Notes: a model not told the origin generated them from the sequence alone. A stretch of DNA of 64,000 bases from an uncultured Porphyromonadaceae bacterium (GCA_947175545.1 CAMWNI010000003.1:62001-126000); one strand, 5' to 3'; positions 9,620-18,977 are shown, counted from the first letter of the stretch. Numbers and translations are program-made.

Positions 9620-12577
9620 ATGAGAACCAGAATGACTCTGCTGCTGGTTGCCCTCCTGGCGCTTTGCGGCACTGTTAAGGCCGAACTCGGCAATCTGATT
9701 CCCGCTCCGGCACACATGACCGTCGGAGCCGGCGAACTCACCTTGCCCGCCGGGTTCAATGTCTCGACAGCAGGATTGTCTGACGACATGAAGGCAGAGG
9801 CCGACAAATTTGTTGCAGCAATCAACAAGGCAACAGCTCTCAATGCGACCGCAACCGACGCCAACGGCCTTTTCTCCGTCAGCGTTGACGCAAATCTGCC
9901 TGCTGAAGGTTACGTCCTCAACGTTAGTCCCGAAGCGGTAAACATCACGGCCGGAACCCCTGCCGGACTGTTCTATGCTTTCCAGACTGTCAAGAAAATC
10001 CTGCCCGTAAACGTTATGGCCGGAGTTGCAGGAGCCGAGGGTGCTGAGTATAAGCTTCCCGTTGTCAGCATTACTGACGAGCCGCGCTTTGAATATCGTG
10101 GATTCATGCTTGACGTGAGCCGCCACTTTTTCGATGCCGCTCAGGTCAAGAAGATGCTTGACGTTATGGCAATGTACAAACTGAACCGCTTCCACTGGCA
10201 CCTGACCGATGACCAGGGCTGGCGTTTCCCTGTGGAGAAGTACCCCCTGCTCACAACCCAGGGCGCGACCAACCATAATATTCTCCATGTTAACTTTGAC
10301 GAGCAGACTCGCTATCGCGAAGACAGCGACAACGCAACCTATGACTGCGGCAGCCCTTATGGTCCGTACTTTTACACTCTTGACGAACTGAAGGATATTG
10401 TTGCATATGCGAAGAGCCTTCATATTGAGGTTATCCCCGAAGTTGATATGCCCGGCCACATGATTGCCGCCATCAACTGTTACCCCGAGTTCTCAACCGA
10501 CCCCGAGAGCAACATCGCACTTGCCGCCGGTTACAACAAGAATACTCAGCCGATTCCCGGACAGCAGGACAGCCACTTCACTCATAACATCTGGAACGAC
10601 GGCGGCGTCTCAAAGGACGTTCTCGACGTTTCCAAGCCCGAAGTAGTTCAGTTCTGCAAGGACGTGATTGACGTTCTGGCCAATATATTCCCTTATGAGT
10701 ATATCCACATCGGCGGCGACGAATGTCCCACTTACGCATGGAGCAAGAGTGCCGATGTCCAGAACTTCAAGGAAACTATCGGTTACAAGAAGTCTGACTC
10801 TGACCATGTTCTTCAGACCTGGTTCACCAAACAGATTGCCGACTATGCCAAGCAGAACTATGGCAAGAAAATCATGGCATGGAACGAACTCATCACTGCC
10901 GGCGGTGCTGACATGAACGTGGTCAAGGAAATGGATCCGGCGATTTTCTGCTGGCTTGGTGGTGAACAGAAGGCTCAGAACAACGGCTTGAAGTTTATCT
11001 ATACCCCCTTCAACGGCGGTTACTATATCAACCGCTCTTATGCCGGCTATGACAAAGTCGGTGCCGTTGGTGACGGTCGCCTCTTGACCACTCTCACCGT
11101 AATGCCTCCGCTCTATGACAACTGCATTGGTGTGCAAGGCACTTTCTGGACAGAACAGGTTGAGCGCGGACGCGACGTTGAGTATCTTGCGCTGCCCCGT
11201 CTGCTCGGCATCGCTGAACAGGGCTGGTCTCCCGTTGCCGGACGTGACAATGATGAAGTGATGGAGCGCATCTGCAACGACGCTGCCCTTCTGGATGCCG
11301 CCGGCTATAACTACGGTGCGCACCAGCTTATCCGACCCTCCTCTTATCAGAGTCCCGACCCGATGAAATGGTATCGCCTCCAGAGCATCTGCGGCGACGA
11401 ACGCGCCAATCGTGTCATCGAACTCGTCGTTGCCGGTTCTCCGCTGATATCTTCTAATAGCGCTGTTGAAGGCAAACTCTGGTCCAATACCGTTGACGCC
11501 AACAATGATGCGCAGCTGTTCCGCTTTGTCGAAGACCCCTCGAAGAAGGGTCGCTATGCAATTGTATGCCGGGCTTCCAAAGCCGGTTCAGTCGATGCCA
11601 CTCCGACCGGAACAGCCAATACAGACCGTTGGAACTACTCGGACGACAAGGTTAACTATGGATTCGAACTCAGCAAGGACCACTATTCTGAAGCAGATGG
11701 CGTTTTCCGTTATGCAATCCGTCCGCTCGGGGCAAACTACTATATGAACTATGCCAAGAGCGGTCAGAAGCTTGCAATCAACGTCTGGAATAATCCCAAC
11801 GACGGCAACGGCGGCATCATCTCATTTATTGAAGCTGGCGAGGTTGACCCCTCTGAAGTCGTTACCCCTGAGCCTCCCGTTTCAGCAACCGTTCCCGAAG
11901 AGGGCAAATATTACCGTCTGCTGACCCGTTTCAACGGTGATTCTAACCAGGAACGCTTCGGTTCTTGCATCGAACTCCTCGGCAGCAATCATGACAAGGG
12001 CGGCAACGCACAGTACAACCGCCTTTGGAGCAACGCTCCGGCTTCTCCCGACGCCAACAACTACGACAATCAGTTCTTCACGTTCATCCCTGACCCCGCA
12101 GGCACCGGCTATTATGCAATGGTCTGCAAGGCTATGCCCGGCGGTTCGGTAAAATCTGTCCCCTCCGAGTCGAACAACAGCAACACCGCCCGCTGGGACT
12201 ATGACGACACCGTGCGTCACTTCGGCTTCTACCTTGTCGACTCCTACAATGGCAATTCGACTCAGGGAACCGACGAGGATGGCTTCTACTCGGCTCTGAC
12301 CTCAAAAGACGCAGCCGCAGGCTGGTTCATGAACACTTCGGCCGCCGGCCAGAACTTCTCGATTCATCTCTGGAGTAACCCGCTTGACCAAAACGCAGGT
12401 ATTTATACCTTTGAACCCCTGCCCGAAACAGAAAACCCTAATCCGGGCGAAGAAAGCTCAATGGACACCGTGAATGCGGAAGCTGGCTTCGCCCACATCT
12501 ATGATCTCCAGGGCCGTCGTGTCGTTCCGGGCCGCCGCGGCCTCTATGTCCAGTCCGGTTCACTCATTGTGAAGTAA
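9620..12577 (+). CDS. Secreted GH20 beta-N-acetylhexosaminidase with repeated C-terminal modules
   Basis: A 985-residue exported glycosidase that should release terminal GlcNAc or GalNAc from glycans by substrate-assisted catalysis. A signal peptide (MRTRMTLLLVALLALCGTVKA) precedes a GH20b-type domain (residues about 25-145) and the GH20 barrel with FEYRGFMLDVSRHFF, FHWHLTDDQGWRFPVE and the catalytic pair Asp367-Glu368 in HIGGDECPTYAW. After the barrel come two similar modules of about 140 residues beginning near KWYRLQSICGD and KYYRLLTRFNG, both containing LWSN and YAxVC, an internal duplication that may bind carbohydrate. It ends IYDLQGRRVVPGRRGLYVQSG, a sorting-like tail. A strong terminator follows. 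Confidence 0.93.
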   Translation: MRTRMTLLLVALLALCGTVKAELGNLIPAPAHMTVGAGELTLPAGFNVSTAGLSDDMKAEADKFVAAINKATALNATATDANGLFSVSVDANLPAEGYVLNVSPEAVNITAGTPAGLFYAFQTVKKILPVNVMAGVAGAEGAEYKLPVVSITDEPRFEYRGFMLDVSRHFFDAAQVKKMLDVMAMYKLNRFHWHLTDDQGWRFPVEKYPLLTTQGATNHNILHVNFDEQTRYREDSDNATYDCGSPYGPYFYTLDELKDIVAYAKSLHIEVIPEVDMPGHMIAAINCYPEFSTDPESNIALAAGYNKNTQPIPGQQDSHFTHNIWNDGGVSKDVLDVSKPEVVQFCKDVIDVLANIFPYEYIHIGGDECPTYAWSKSADVQNFKETIGYKKSDSDHVLQTWFTKQIADYAKQNYGKKIMAWNELITAGGADMNVVKEMDPAIFCWLGGEQKAQNNGLKFIYTPFNGGYYINRSYAGYDKVGAVGDGRLLTTLTVMPPLYDNCIGVQGTFWTEQVERGRDVEYLALPRLLGIAEQGWSPVAGRDNDEVMERICNDAALLDAAGYNYGAHQLIRPSSYQSPDPMKWYRLQSICGDERANRVIELVVAGSPLISSNSAVEGKLWSNTVDANNDAQLFRFVEDPSKKGRYAIVCRASKAGSVDATPTGTANTDRWNYSDDKVNYGFELSKDHYSEADGVFRYAIRPLGANYYMNYAKSGQKLAINVWNNPNDGNGGIISFIEAGEVDPSEVVTPEPPVSATVPEEGKYYRLLTRFNGDSNQERFGSCIELLGSNHDKGGNAQYNRLWSNAPASPDANNYDNQFFTFIPDPAGTGYYAMVCKAMPGGSVKSVPSESNNSNTARWDYDDTVRHFGFYLVDSYNGNSTQGTDEDGFYSALTSKDAAAGWFMNTSAAGQNFSIHLWSNPLDQNAGIYTFEPLPETENPNPGEESSMDTVNAEAGFAHIYDLQGRRVVPGRRGLYVQSGSLIVK

Positions 12578-12624
12578 TTTCGGAACGGGCCAAGTCCCCT
12601 TGCATAAAAAGGAGAATAAACCAA

Positions 12625-12666
12625 CTCCGGCGACTGGTTATGAAGAACCGGTCGCCGGAGTTTTTT
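12625..12666 (+). terminator. Strong terminator after the GH20 gene
   Basis: A 15-bp stem (12625-12639 with 12646-12660, one G-U pair) with a 6-base loop is followed by six T residues on the plus strand. It lies 48 bases after the GH20 stop codon. Confidence 0.9.
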
Positions 12667-12714
12667 GCTGAACTGAACTATTGGTGATTTTTCACATTAA
12701 AAAGAGCGATGCTG

Positions 12715-13788
12715 TTATTCTTCACGCTCCTTTTTCAGGATGTAGCGTTCGTAGTAGGAGATGAGCAGGGTTGTCATCGGCAGGGCGATAATCATGCCGA
12801 GGAGGCCGAGCAGCGATCCCCAGATGCTCAGGCTCAGAAGGATAATTGCCGGATTGAGGCCCATGACCTTTCCCATTATCTTCGGGACCAGGAATAGGTC
12901 TTGTATGGCTTGGACAATGATGTAGACGAGCATGGCCTCGCCGAAGTAGACCCAGAATTCAGTGCCGGTTTGCATTGAATAGACAATGCAGAGCAGGGTT
13001 GTGATTGGAATTGAAACCAACTGGAGGTAAGGAACGAGGTTCAGCAGTCCGATGAAAAGTCCAAGAATGACTGCCAACGGCAATCCCATTATGAGAAAAC
13101 CGATGCTGAAGAGAATGCCGACACAGAAAGCAACGAGGGTTTGGCCGCGGAAATAATGGTTCATTGAGGTTTTCAAATCGCGTGCAATCCCGAAAACGAG
13201 GTGGCGGTAAGGCGCGGGAACCAGGGCGCGCATGCCGCGCCCGAGGCGTTCATAGTCAAGCAGAATAAACACTACATACAGAATGACCAGAAGCCAGTTG
13301 AACATTTCAAGGACAAAATTTATGCCGCTGCTGACAAGCCCGGAAACCCAGGTGGCAATCGCGCGCCAGTCGGCCGCAATCAGCCAGTCGCCTATCGCCT
13401 GCAGGTTGATGCGCTCGATGATGTAATGGTGGAGCGACTCCGGAATGAACGGTAAAACGTGGTCAGAGCTTGTCGAGTAGGCGCGGATGAAATCGCCGAC
13501 GGAGCGCATTTCGCTAACAATCGACGGCACGAAGAAGTAGGCCAGCACTCCTCCGAAGAACAATAGGCCGAACAGTGTGACCATGACCGCGATGACTCGC
13601 CCTTTCAGATGGAGCAGGCGCCGGTTGAACTGCACCAGCGGCTCGCACAGGTAGGCGATGATGACGGAGATGCCGAATGGCAGCAGCACTCCGCGAAGAA
13701 TGTAAATCAGCCAGATTGCAATGCAAAATGCGAGTGTTGTGATGGACATCCGGACAACCCGGTCGAATGTATAAGGTCTTTGAGGCAT
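12715..13788 (-). CDS. AI-2E family membrane permease
   Basis: A polytopic inner-membrane protein of the AI-2E family (PerM/TqsA/YhhT type). I place the start at 13788 (MPQRPYTFDRV, 357 residues) because the 19 residues added by the ORF track overlap the promoter. Around eight hydrophobic segments are visible, with the family pattern near the C-terminus: GLPLAVILGLFIGLLNLVPYLQ and MGLNPAIILLSLSIWGSLLGLLGMIIALP. Members have been linked to autoinducer-2 export or Na+(Li+)/H+ antiport; the substrate here cannot be told. It is transcribed divergently from the MFS operon. Confidence 0.88.
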   Translation of the reverse strand: MPQRPYTFDRVVRMSITTLAFCIAIWLIYILRGVLLPFGISVIIAYLCEPLVQFNRRLLHLKGRVIAVMVTLFGLLFFGGVLAYFFVPSIVSEMRSVGDFIRAYSTSSDHVLPFIPESLHHYIIERINLQAIGDWLIAADWRAIATWVSGLVSSGINFVLEMFNWLLVILYVVFILLDYERLGRGMRALVPAPYRHLVFGIARDLKTSMNHYFRGQTLVAFCVGILFSIGFLIMGLPLAVILGLFIGLLNLVPYLQLVSIPITTLLCIVYSMQTGTEFWVYFGEAMLVYIIVQAIQDLFLVPKIMGKVMGLNPAIILLSLSIWGSLLGLLGMIIALPMTTLLISYYERYILKKEREE

Positions 13789-13808
13789 AAAAAGATGAAT
13801 TAATAGCG

Positions 13809-13836
13809 CAAAATTACAAGATTTTCCGTAATTTTG
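13809..13836. promoter_or_regulatory. Divergent promoter pair (AI-2E permease / MFS operon)
   Basis: On the minus strand TAATTTTG (complement of 13809-13816) serves the permease, with TTG about 23 bases upstream. On the plus strand TAATTTTG (13829-13836) lies 21 bases before the MFS ATG. The two -7 boxes are only 12 bases apart, so the two polymerases would compete for the site. Confidence 0.55.
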
Positions 13837-13857
13837 CAACGACAAATAATTTCATAA

Positions 13858-15555
13858 ATGGAAAAGACTCAAGTTTATCTTAATGACAAGGCATGGGCGC
13901 GTTGGACTGCGCTTTTGCTTCTGGCGCTTGCAATGTTTTGCAGCTACATCTTCATGGATGTGATGTCGCCAATCAAAAATCTGGTTCAGAGTACCCTCGG
14001 TTGGGACAACACCGCGTTCGGCACGATGCAAGGCTCTGAGACCTTCCTCAACGTGTTCATTTTCTTCCTGATTTTCGCAGGTATCATTCTTGATAAGATT
14101 GGAGTGCGCTATACCGCTCTGCTTTCAGGAGTGGTCATGCTGATTGGTGCGACCATCAACTGGTATGCCGTCACATCTTATTTCGCAGGCTCGAATCTGG
14201 AAGTGTGGTTTACGGACCACCTCAACTATATTCCGGTTTTTGACCAGCTCGGCGTCAGTCCCTTCTATGAGGGTATGCCCGCGTCGGCCAAGCTGTCGGC
14301 CATCGGCTTCATGATTTTCGGTTGCGGCGTGGAAATGGCTGGTATCACAGTTAGCCGCGGCATTGTGAAGTGGTTCAAGGGTCGCGAAATGGCCTTGGCT
14401 ATGGGATCAGAAATGGCTCTTGCGCGACTGGGCGTTGCAACTTGCATGATTTTCTCGCCGCTGTTCGCCTACATGGGTGGCACTCCGAAGGTGAGCAATG
14501 CGGTTGCATTCGGTGTAGTTCTGTTGATGATTGCCCTGATAATGTTCATTGTTTACTTCTTTATGGACCGCAAGCTCGACTCGCAGACCCATGCCGAAGA
14601 GGAGAAGGATGATCCATTCCGCATCTCCGACCTCGGCCAGATTCTGACCAGCTCCGGCTTCTGGCTTGTAGCCTTGCTTTGTGTGCTATACTATTCGGCT
14701 ATTTTCCCGTTCCAGAAGTATGCGGTTAACATGCTTCAGTGCAATCTGACCTTTACTGAGGTCGACCCGGAGAGCTTCTGGGCTTCAGACGCCGAGACAT
14801 ATATTCAGTATTGTGTGATGCTGCTTGCCGCCGGCGCTGCGTTCGTCAGCAACTTCATGTCGAGCCGGGGCGCCCGTGCCGGTTTGCTCACTCTTGCTGT
14901 TGTTGCCCTTGTCGGCTATTGCTGGATGGGCTATATGTGTCAGAGCGCGGCTTCGATTTTCGCCGTGTTCCCCCTGCTTGCCGTTGGCATCACCCCGATG
15001 CTCGGCAAATATGTCGACCATAAGGGTAAAGCAGCCTCAATGCTCGTTATCGGCGCTCTGCTGCTGATTTTATGCCACCTGACTTTTGCGTTTGTTCTGC
15101 CGCTCTTTAAGGGCAACCCCGTTGGCGGCGTGTCTGTCGCTTATCTGACAATTCTTGTGCTGGGCGCATCGTTCTCGCTCGTTCCTGCTTCGCTCTGGCC
15201 CTCGGTGCCGAAGCTTGTCGATGCAAAAATTATCGGCTCGGCCTATGCTCTGATTTTCTGGATTCAGAACATTGGTCTCTGGCTCTTCCCGCTGCTGATC
15301 GGTAAGGTTCTTGACAAGACTAACCCTGAAATTACTGAAGGCCTGGCCAACGGAACAATCTCTGAGGCCGCCGCTTCCGTAAGTTATGACTACACATGGC
15401 CTCTGGTGATGCTTGCGTCGCTCGGCGTTGCCGCCCTGCTGATTGGTCTCTGGCTGAAGGTCATTGACCGCAAGCATCATCTCGGACTTGAGGAACCGAA
15501 CATCAAACCTTTGGTCGAGAGCGCCGAGATGGAAGTTGCCGATCAGGAACTCTGA
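13858..15555 (+). CDS. Major facilitator superfamily transporter
   Basis: A 565-residue inner-membrane transporter with about twelve hydrophobic segments in two halves. The first half shows an MFS-like turn (GIILDKIGVRY), and MALAMGSEMALARLG lies further along. A charged cytoplasmic loop (FMDRKLDSQTHAEEEKDDPFRIS) separates the halves. The C-terminal 30 residues are soluble and acidic. The overall look resembles the MFSD1-like branch found in many Bacteroidota, but the substrate cannot be read from sequence. It is first in a four-gene operon; the hydrolase follows after 3 bases. Confidence 0.85.
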   Translation: MEKTQVYLNDKAWARWTALLLLALAMFCSYIFMDVMSPIKNLVQSTLGWDNTAFGTMQGSETFLNVFIFFLIFAGIILDKIGVRYTALLSGVVMLIGATINWYAVTSYFAGSNLEVWFTDHLNYIPVFDQLGVSPFYEGMPASAKLSAIGFMIFGCGVEMAGITVSRGIVKWFKGREMALAMGSEMALARLGVATCMIFSPLFAYMGGTPKVSNAVAFGVVLLMIALIMFIVYFFMDRKLDSQTHAEEEKDDPFRISDLGQILTSSGFWLVALLCVLYYSAIFPFQKYAVNMLQCNLTFTEVDPESFWASDAETYIQYCVMLLAAGAAFVSNFMSSRGARAGLLTLAVVALVGYCWMGYMCQSAASIFAVFPLLAVGITPMLGKYVDHKGKAASMLVIGALLLILCHLTFAFVLPLFKGNPVGGVSVAYLTILVLGASFSLVPASLWPSVPKLVDAKIIGSAYALIFWIQNIGLWLFPLLIGKVLDKTNPEITEGLANGTISEAAASVSYDYTWPLVMLASLGVAALLIGLWLKVIDRKHHLGLEEPNIKPLVESAEMEVADQEL

Positions 15556-15558
15556 TGC

Positions 15559-16335
15559 ATGCGTAAGGAAACTGAAATCAAAGGTTGCCGGATTGTATAT
15601 GACTTTACTCCCGGCCAGGGCGCCCCGGTTGTGCTTATGCACGGCTGGGGTTGCCGCGCTTCAACGCTCGAGTCTGTCGCCAGGTCGGTGCGTGAACTTG
15701 AACGCCCGGTCATCAACATTGACTTCCCCGGATTCGGCGACTCGGCTGAGCCTGACGCCGTCTGGGGTGTCGAGCAGTACACCGAGGCTGTTGAGGAACT
15801 TCTGCGCCGCGAGGAAGTCGGTCCTGACGTAGTCCTGCTGGGTCATTCGTTCGGAGGCAGGGTTGGCATTGTCTACGCTTCGCGTAACCCTGTTGGCAAG
15901 CTGATTCTTGTCGATGCCGCCGGAGTGAAACCTAAGCGCACTCTCCGGTATTACGTAAAGGTTTACTCCTTCAAGACGAAAAAGCAACTTCTAAAACTTG
16001 TTTTAGGCAAAAAGAAGGCCGAGACATATCTGGACAAGCTTCGGGCCAAGGCCGGCTCGAGCGATTATCGCAACTCATCGCCGCGCATGCGTGCAATCAT
16101 GAGTCGTGTGGTCAATGAAGATCTCTGCCATCTGATGCCGAAGATTACGGCTCCGACACTGCTCGTCTGGGGTACGGCCGACACGGCCACACCGCTTGCC
16201 GATGCAAAGAAAATGGAGCGGCTCATTCCTGGGGCCGGACTTGTCGCGTTTGAGGGAGCGGGCCATTATTCTTTCCTTGACCGTCCCGGCCAGTTTGCCG
16301 CAGTGCTTAAGTCTTTTCTGGCCTCTCAGTCCTAA
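15559..16335 (+). CDS. Alpha/beta-hydrolase fold esterase-like protein
   Basis: A 258-residue cytoplasmic serine hydrolase. The oxyanion region MHGWGC, nucleophile elbow GHSFGG (Ser in the middle), acid residue in WGTADTATP and the final His in GAGHYSFLDRP give a complete catalytic triad in the expected order. There is no signal peptide. It starts 3 bases after the MFS stop codon and lies 40 bases before the Mur ligase, so it probably acts on a substrate shared with this operon. The precise reaction (ester, amide or thioester hydrolysis) is unknown. Confidence 0.85.
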   Translation: MRKETEIKGCRIVYDFTPGQGAPVVLMHGWGCRASTLESVARSVRELERPVINIDFPGFGDSAEPDAVWGVEQYTEAVEELLRREEVGPDVVLLGHSFGGRVGIVYASRNPVGKLILVDAAGVKPKRTLRYYVKVYSFKTKKQLLKLVLGKKKAETYLDKLRAKAGSSDYRNSSPRMRAIMSRVVNEDLCHLMPKITAPTLLVWGTADTATPLADAKKMERLIPGAGLVAFEGAGHYSFLDRPGQFAAVLKSFLASQS

Positions 16336-16375
16336 AAAACTTCTTATATTCAATTCTTCTTTTTTCATTTAATTA

Positions 16376-17947
16376 ATGGAAATTCTTTTTATTTTCGCCG
16401 CCATCGCCGGACTTGATGCAATATGGAGCGAATTCCGTCGCACACTGATGATGCTTCAGCAGAACTCATACCGCATTGACCGCTACAACCGCTATCTGAA
16501 AACATCGGGAGAGATGACTTCATATGGCAAGTTGACGGCGGTTATCCTGCTGCTTTTCTCTCTCATTGCTGCAGTGCCTGAATGGATGGCCGCATCGTTG
16601 CAGATTGTGTTTTTCTTCATCATGGCCGTCAAGGCGGCTATGGCTCAGAAAAAGTATAAGAAGCCGCTTGTCCGGACTAAACGCGTCAACCGGATTTTCG
16701 TCGTCATGTATCTGCTCGTAGCCCTGCTCTGCGTCTGGTTTGGCTTTGGTCAGGATGTTGCAGGCGTCTTCTTTTCGATTTCAACGGTCTGTCTTGCCGC
16801 TTGGTTTGCTTCCTCCTGGTTTGCAATCATAGCCGTCTGGATGTTACAGCCCGTAGAAAAGCATATCAATAAAGGATATGTCAACGATGCCGCCCGCATT
16901 CTTAAGGCCATGCCTGACCTTAAGGTTATCGGCATTACCGGCAGCTATGGCAAGACCTCGACCAAACACTACCTGCAACGTATCCTGTCGGAAAAATTCA
17001 GTGTCTGCATGACTCCAGGCTCGTTTAACACAACGATGGGCGTTGTGCGCACTGTCCGCGAATACCTTAAGCCATACGACCAGGTCTTCATTTGCGAAAT
17101 GGGCGCCAAGCAGCGCGGCGACATCAAGGAAATCTGTGACCTTGTCCATCCCTCTGTCGGAATCGTTACGGCCGTAGGTCCGCAGCATCTCGAAAGCTTC
17201 AAGACAATCGAGAATGTTCAGCATACGAAGTTTGAACTGATTGACTCGCTGCCGGCCAACGGTCTCGCCGTCATCAACGACGACTTCGAGTATGTTGCTA
17301 ACCGACCCGTTGGCAATGTCGAGGCTGTTCGCTATGGAGTCAAGGACCGTCCGGAAATTGAATGTTGGGTTGAAGATATCAACTATTCCGCAACCGGAAC
17401 GGATTTTACCATTATGAGCCGCAAGGCAGAGCCGTTGAGGCTCCATACGCAGCTCGTCGGCGAATGTAATGTCAGCAACCTTGTTGCCGCCGTCATTGTC
17501 GCGCTTAATCTTGGAGTTGACCGTGACCGCATCCGCTATGCCGTCGAGAAAATCGAGCAGGTTGAACATCGCCTGAGCATCAAGCGGATTCCCGGCGGCG
17601 TGACCATCATTGACGATGCGTTCAACTCCAACCCGACCGGTTCATCAATGGCGCTTGACGTATTGGCCGCCATGCCCGGCCGACGAATCATAATCACCCC
17701 CGGCATGATTGAACTCGGCGACGAGCAGTTTGAACTCAACCGTCAGTTCGGTGAAAAAATTGCCCGCAGTTGTGACGTGGCGATTATCGTCGGCCACTAT
17801 AACCGGGAGGCAATCCTTGCCGGCCTCGGAACTCCGAAGGGGGTCAACGTCATGCCGGTCGAGACGTTTGCCGAGGCCATTACGCTGCTTCCGAAGTCTG
17901 ACTATACCGTACTGTACGAAAACGACCTTCCCGATACGTTCAAATGA
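16376..17947 (+). CDS. Membrane-anchored Mur ligase (MurF-like)
   Basis: A 523-residue ATP-dependent amide ligase. The N-terminal 170 residues are not the usual MurF substrate domain but contain about five hydrophobic segments (YGKLTAVILLLFSLIAAVP, LQIVFFFIMAVKAAMA, FVVMYLLVALLCVWFGFG, FFSISTVCLAAWF). The Mur central domain follows with P-loop GITGSYGKTSTKH, EMGAKQRGDIKEI and AVGPQHLESF, then the C-terminal domain with DDAFNSNPTGSSMALDVL. It is often annotated as MurF, but the membrane N-terminus and the location outside a division/cell-wall cluster argue for a separate family acting at the membrane. Its stop overlaps the SDR start (ATGA), indicating coupled translation. Confidence 0.8.
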   Translation: MEILFIFAAIAGLDAIWSEFRRTLMMLQQNSYRIDRYNRYLKTSGEMTSYGKLTAVILLLFSLIAAVPEWMAASLQIVFFFIMAVKAAMAQKKYKKPLVRTKRVNRIFVVMYLLVALLCVWFGFGQDVAGVFFSISTVCLAAWFASSWFAIIAVWMLQPVEKHINKGYVNDAARILKAMPDLKVIGITGSYGKTSTKHYLQRILSEKFSVCMTPGSFNTTMGVVRTVREYLKPYDQVFICEMGAKQRGDIKEICDLVHPSVGIVTAVGPQHLESFKTIENVQHTKFELIDSLPANGLAVINDDFEYVANRPVGNVEAVRYGVKDRPEIECWVEDINYSATGTDFTIMSRKAEPLRLHTQLVGECNVSNLVAAVIVALNLGVDRDRIRYAVEKIEQVEHRLSIKRIPGGVTIIDDAFNSNPTGSSMALDVLAAMPGRRIIITPGMIELGDEQFELNRQFGEKIARSCDVAIIVGHYNREAILAGLGTPKGVNVMPVETFAEAITLLPKSDYTVLYENDLPDTFK

Positions 17948-18687
17948 AGCGCATGGTCATCATGGGGGCCTCGTCCGGAATAGGTCTGGCCGTTGCCCGC
18001 GCTCTTGCGTCGCGCGGTGTCCGTGTCGGTCTCGCCGCCCGCAGGCTTGAGCCTCTCCGTGAGTTGCAGCGCCTTTATCCTGACAGTGTCGAAATTGCCG
18101 AAATTGACATTAATTCGGCCGACGCTCCCGGTCGGCTTCATGAACTGATTGAGCGACTTGGCGGAATGGAAATTTACTTCCATGTTGCCGGCATCGGCTA
18201 TGACAATCCTGATTTCAAGCCGGAGCGCGAGGCCTCAATTCTGGAGACCAATGCGGTTGGGTTTGCCCGGATGGTCAGCTCTGCCTATGGCTGGTTCAGC
18301 AAGCGTGGCAATGGCGGGCAGATTGCCGCCGTCACCTCCGTTGCCGGTACGAACGGAATTGGCCCGCTCAGCGCGTATTCGGCCTCAAAAAAGTGTGCGC
18401 AGACTTATCTGACCGCTCTTGAACATCTGTCGCGCTCGCGTCATGACAACATCGTGATAACGGATATTCGTCCGGGATGGATTGCAACACCGTTGCTGCG
18501 CGCCGATAGGCGCTACCCGATGGCAATGTCCATCGAATACGCTCTGCCTCAGATTTTGAAAGCAATTGTAAGGGGCCGACGTATTGTTTACATTGACTGT
18601 CGTTGGGGACTGGTTGCGGCTGCGTGGCGCTTGATTCCGAACTGTTTGTGGACGCGCATGCGGATTCCGGTTGATCTGCCGAAATAA
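17944..18687 (+). CDS. Short-chain dehydrogenase/reductase
   Basis: A 247-residue NAD(P)-dependent oxidoreductase of the SDR family. The nucleotide-binding GASSGIG motif is at residues about 6-12, the AGIGYDN segment follows, and the catalytic Tyr-x-x-x-Lys is in YSASKKCAQTY, preceded by a Ser in SVAGTNG. No signal peptide. It is translationally coupled to the Mur ligase by a 4-base overlap and closes the operon. The substrate is unknown. Its last 320 bases are overlapped on the other strand by the DUF4373-like reading frame. Confidence 0.87.
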   Translation: MKRMVIMGASSGIGLAVARALASRGVRVGLAARRLEPLRELQRLYPDSVEIAEIDINSADAPGRLHELIERLGGMEIYFHVAGIGYDNPDFKPEREASILETNAVGFARMVSSAYGWFSKRGNGGQIAAVTSVAGTNGIGPLSAYSASKKCAQTYLTALEHLSRSRHDNIVITDIRPGWIATPLLRADRRYPMAMSIEYALPQILKAIVRGRRIVYIDCRWGLVAAAWRLIPNCLWTRMRIPVDLPK

Positions 18688-18898
18688 AGTCGAACAGTCC
18701 GAAGTCACACATAACCGCGCGCACCAGTTGCGCGTCAAGGTTCAGAATATAAGCAATGCGTTTGCTGTCAGCCGGTGAGCGCATTGCCTTTTTACTTGAG
18801 AAATAGTCAACAAGTAGACAGTAAACGCCATAGCCCTCTATTCCGTGGGCAATCAGCAGATCAATAACTCGGGAATCCTTGCGTGAAAGAAGTTTCAT
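18368..18898 (-). pseudogene. DUF4373 (Lin1244/Lin1753-like) gene, probably truncated
   Basis: The frame encodes 176 residues, but only the first 70 or so (from RKDSRVIDLLIAHGIEGYGV to AVMCDFGLFDF) look like a real domain: they match the N-terminal DUF4373/Lin1244-Lin1753 pattern of small proteins common in Bacteroidota accessory DNA. From about residue 71 the frame runs antisense through the SDR gene and has low-complexity Ser/Thr/Pro-rich content. I infer that the original 3' part was deleted and that the frame now reads into the neighbour. A -7 box upstream suggests it is still transcribed. A genuinely short functional protein remains possible. Confidence 0.5.
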
Positions 18899-18946
18899 AG
18901 CTAAATGAGTTGCAAAAAGTTTGGTGTGTGTTTATTTTTCGTTCTG

Positions 18947-18977
18947 CAAAGTTACAACAAAAAATGCCCTTTGTCAA
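18947..18977 (-). promoter_or_regulatory. Promoter of the DUF4373-like gene
   Basis: On the minus strand TAACTTTG (complement of 18947-18954) has TTG 23 bases upstream (18975-18977), close to the Bacteroidota consensus. It points at the DUF4373-like start about 50 bases downstream. Confidence 0.55.

Noticed and set aside
16376-17947. Calling this gene murF
   Set aside because: The Mur ligase core is clear, but the substrate-binding N-terminal domain is replaced by membrane segments and the location is atypical.
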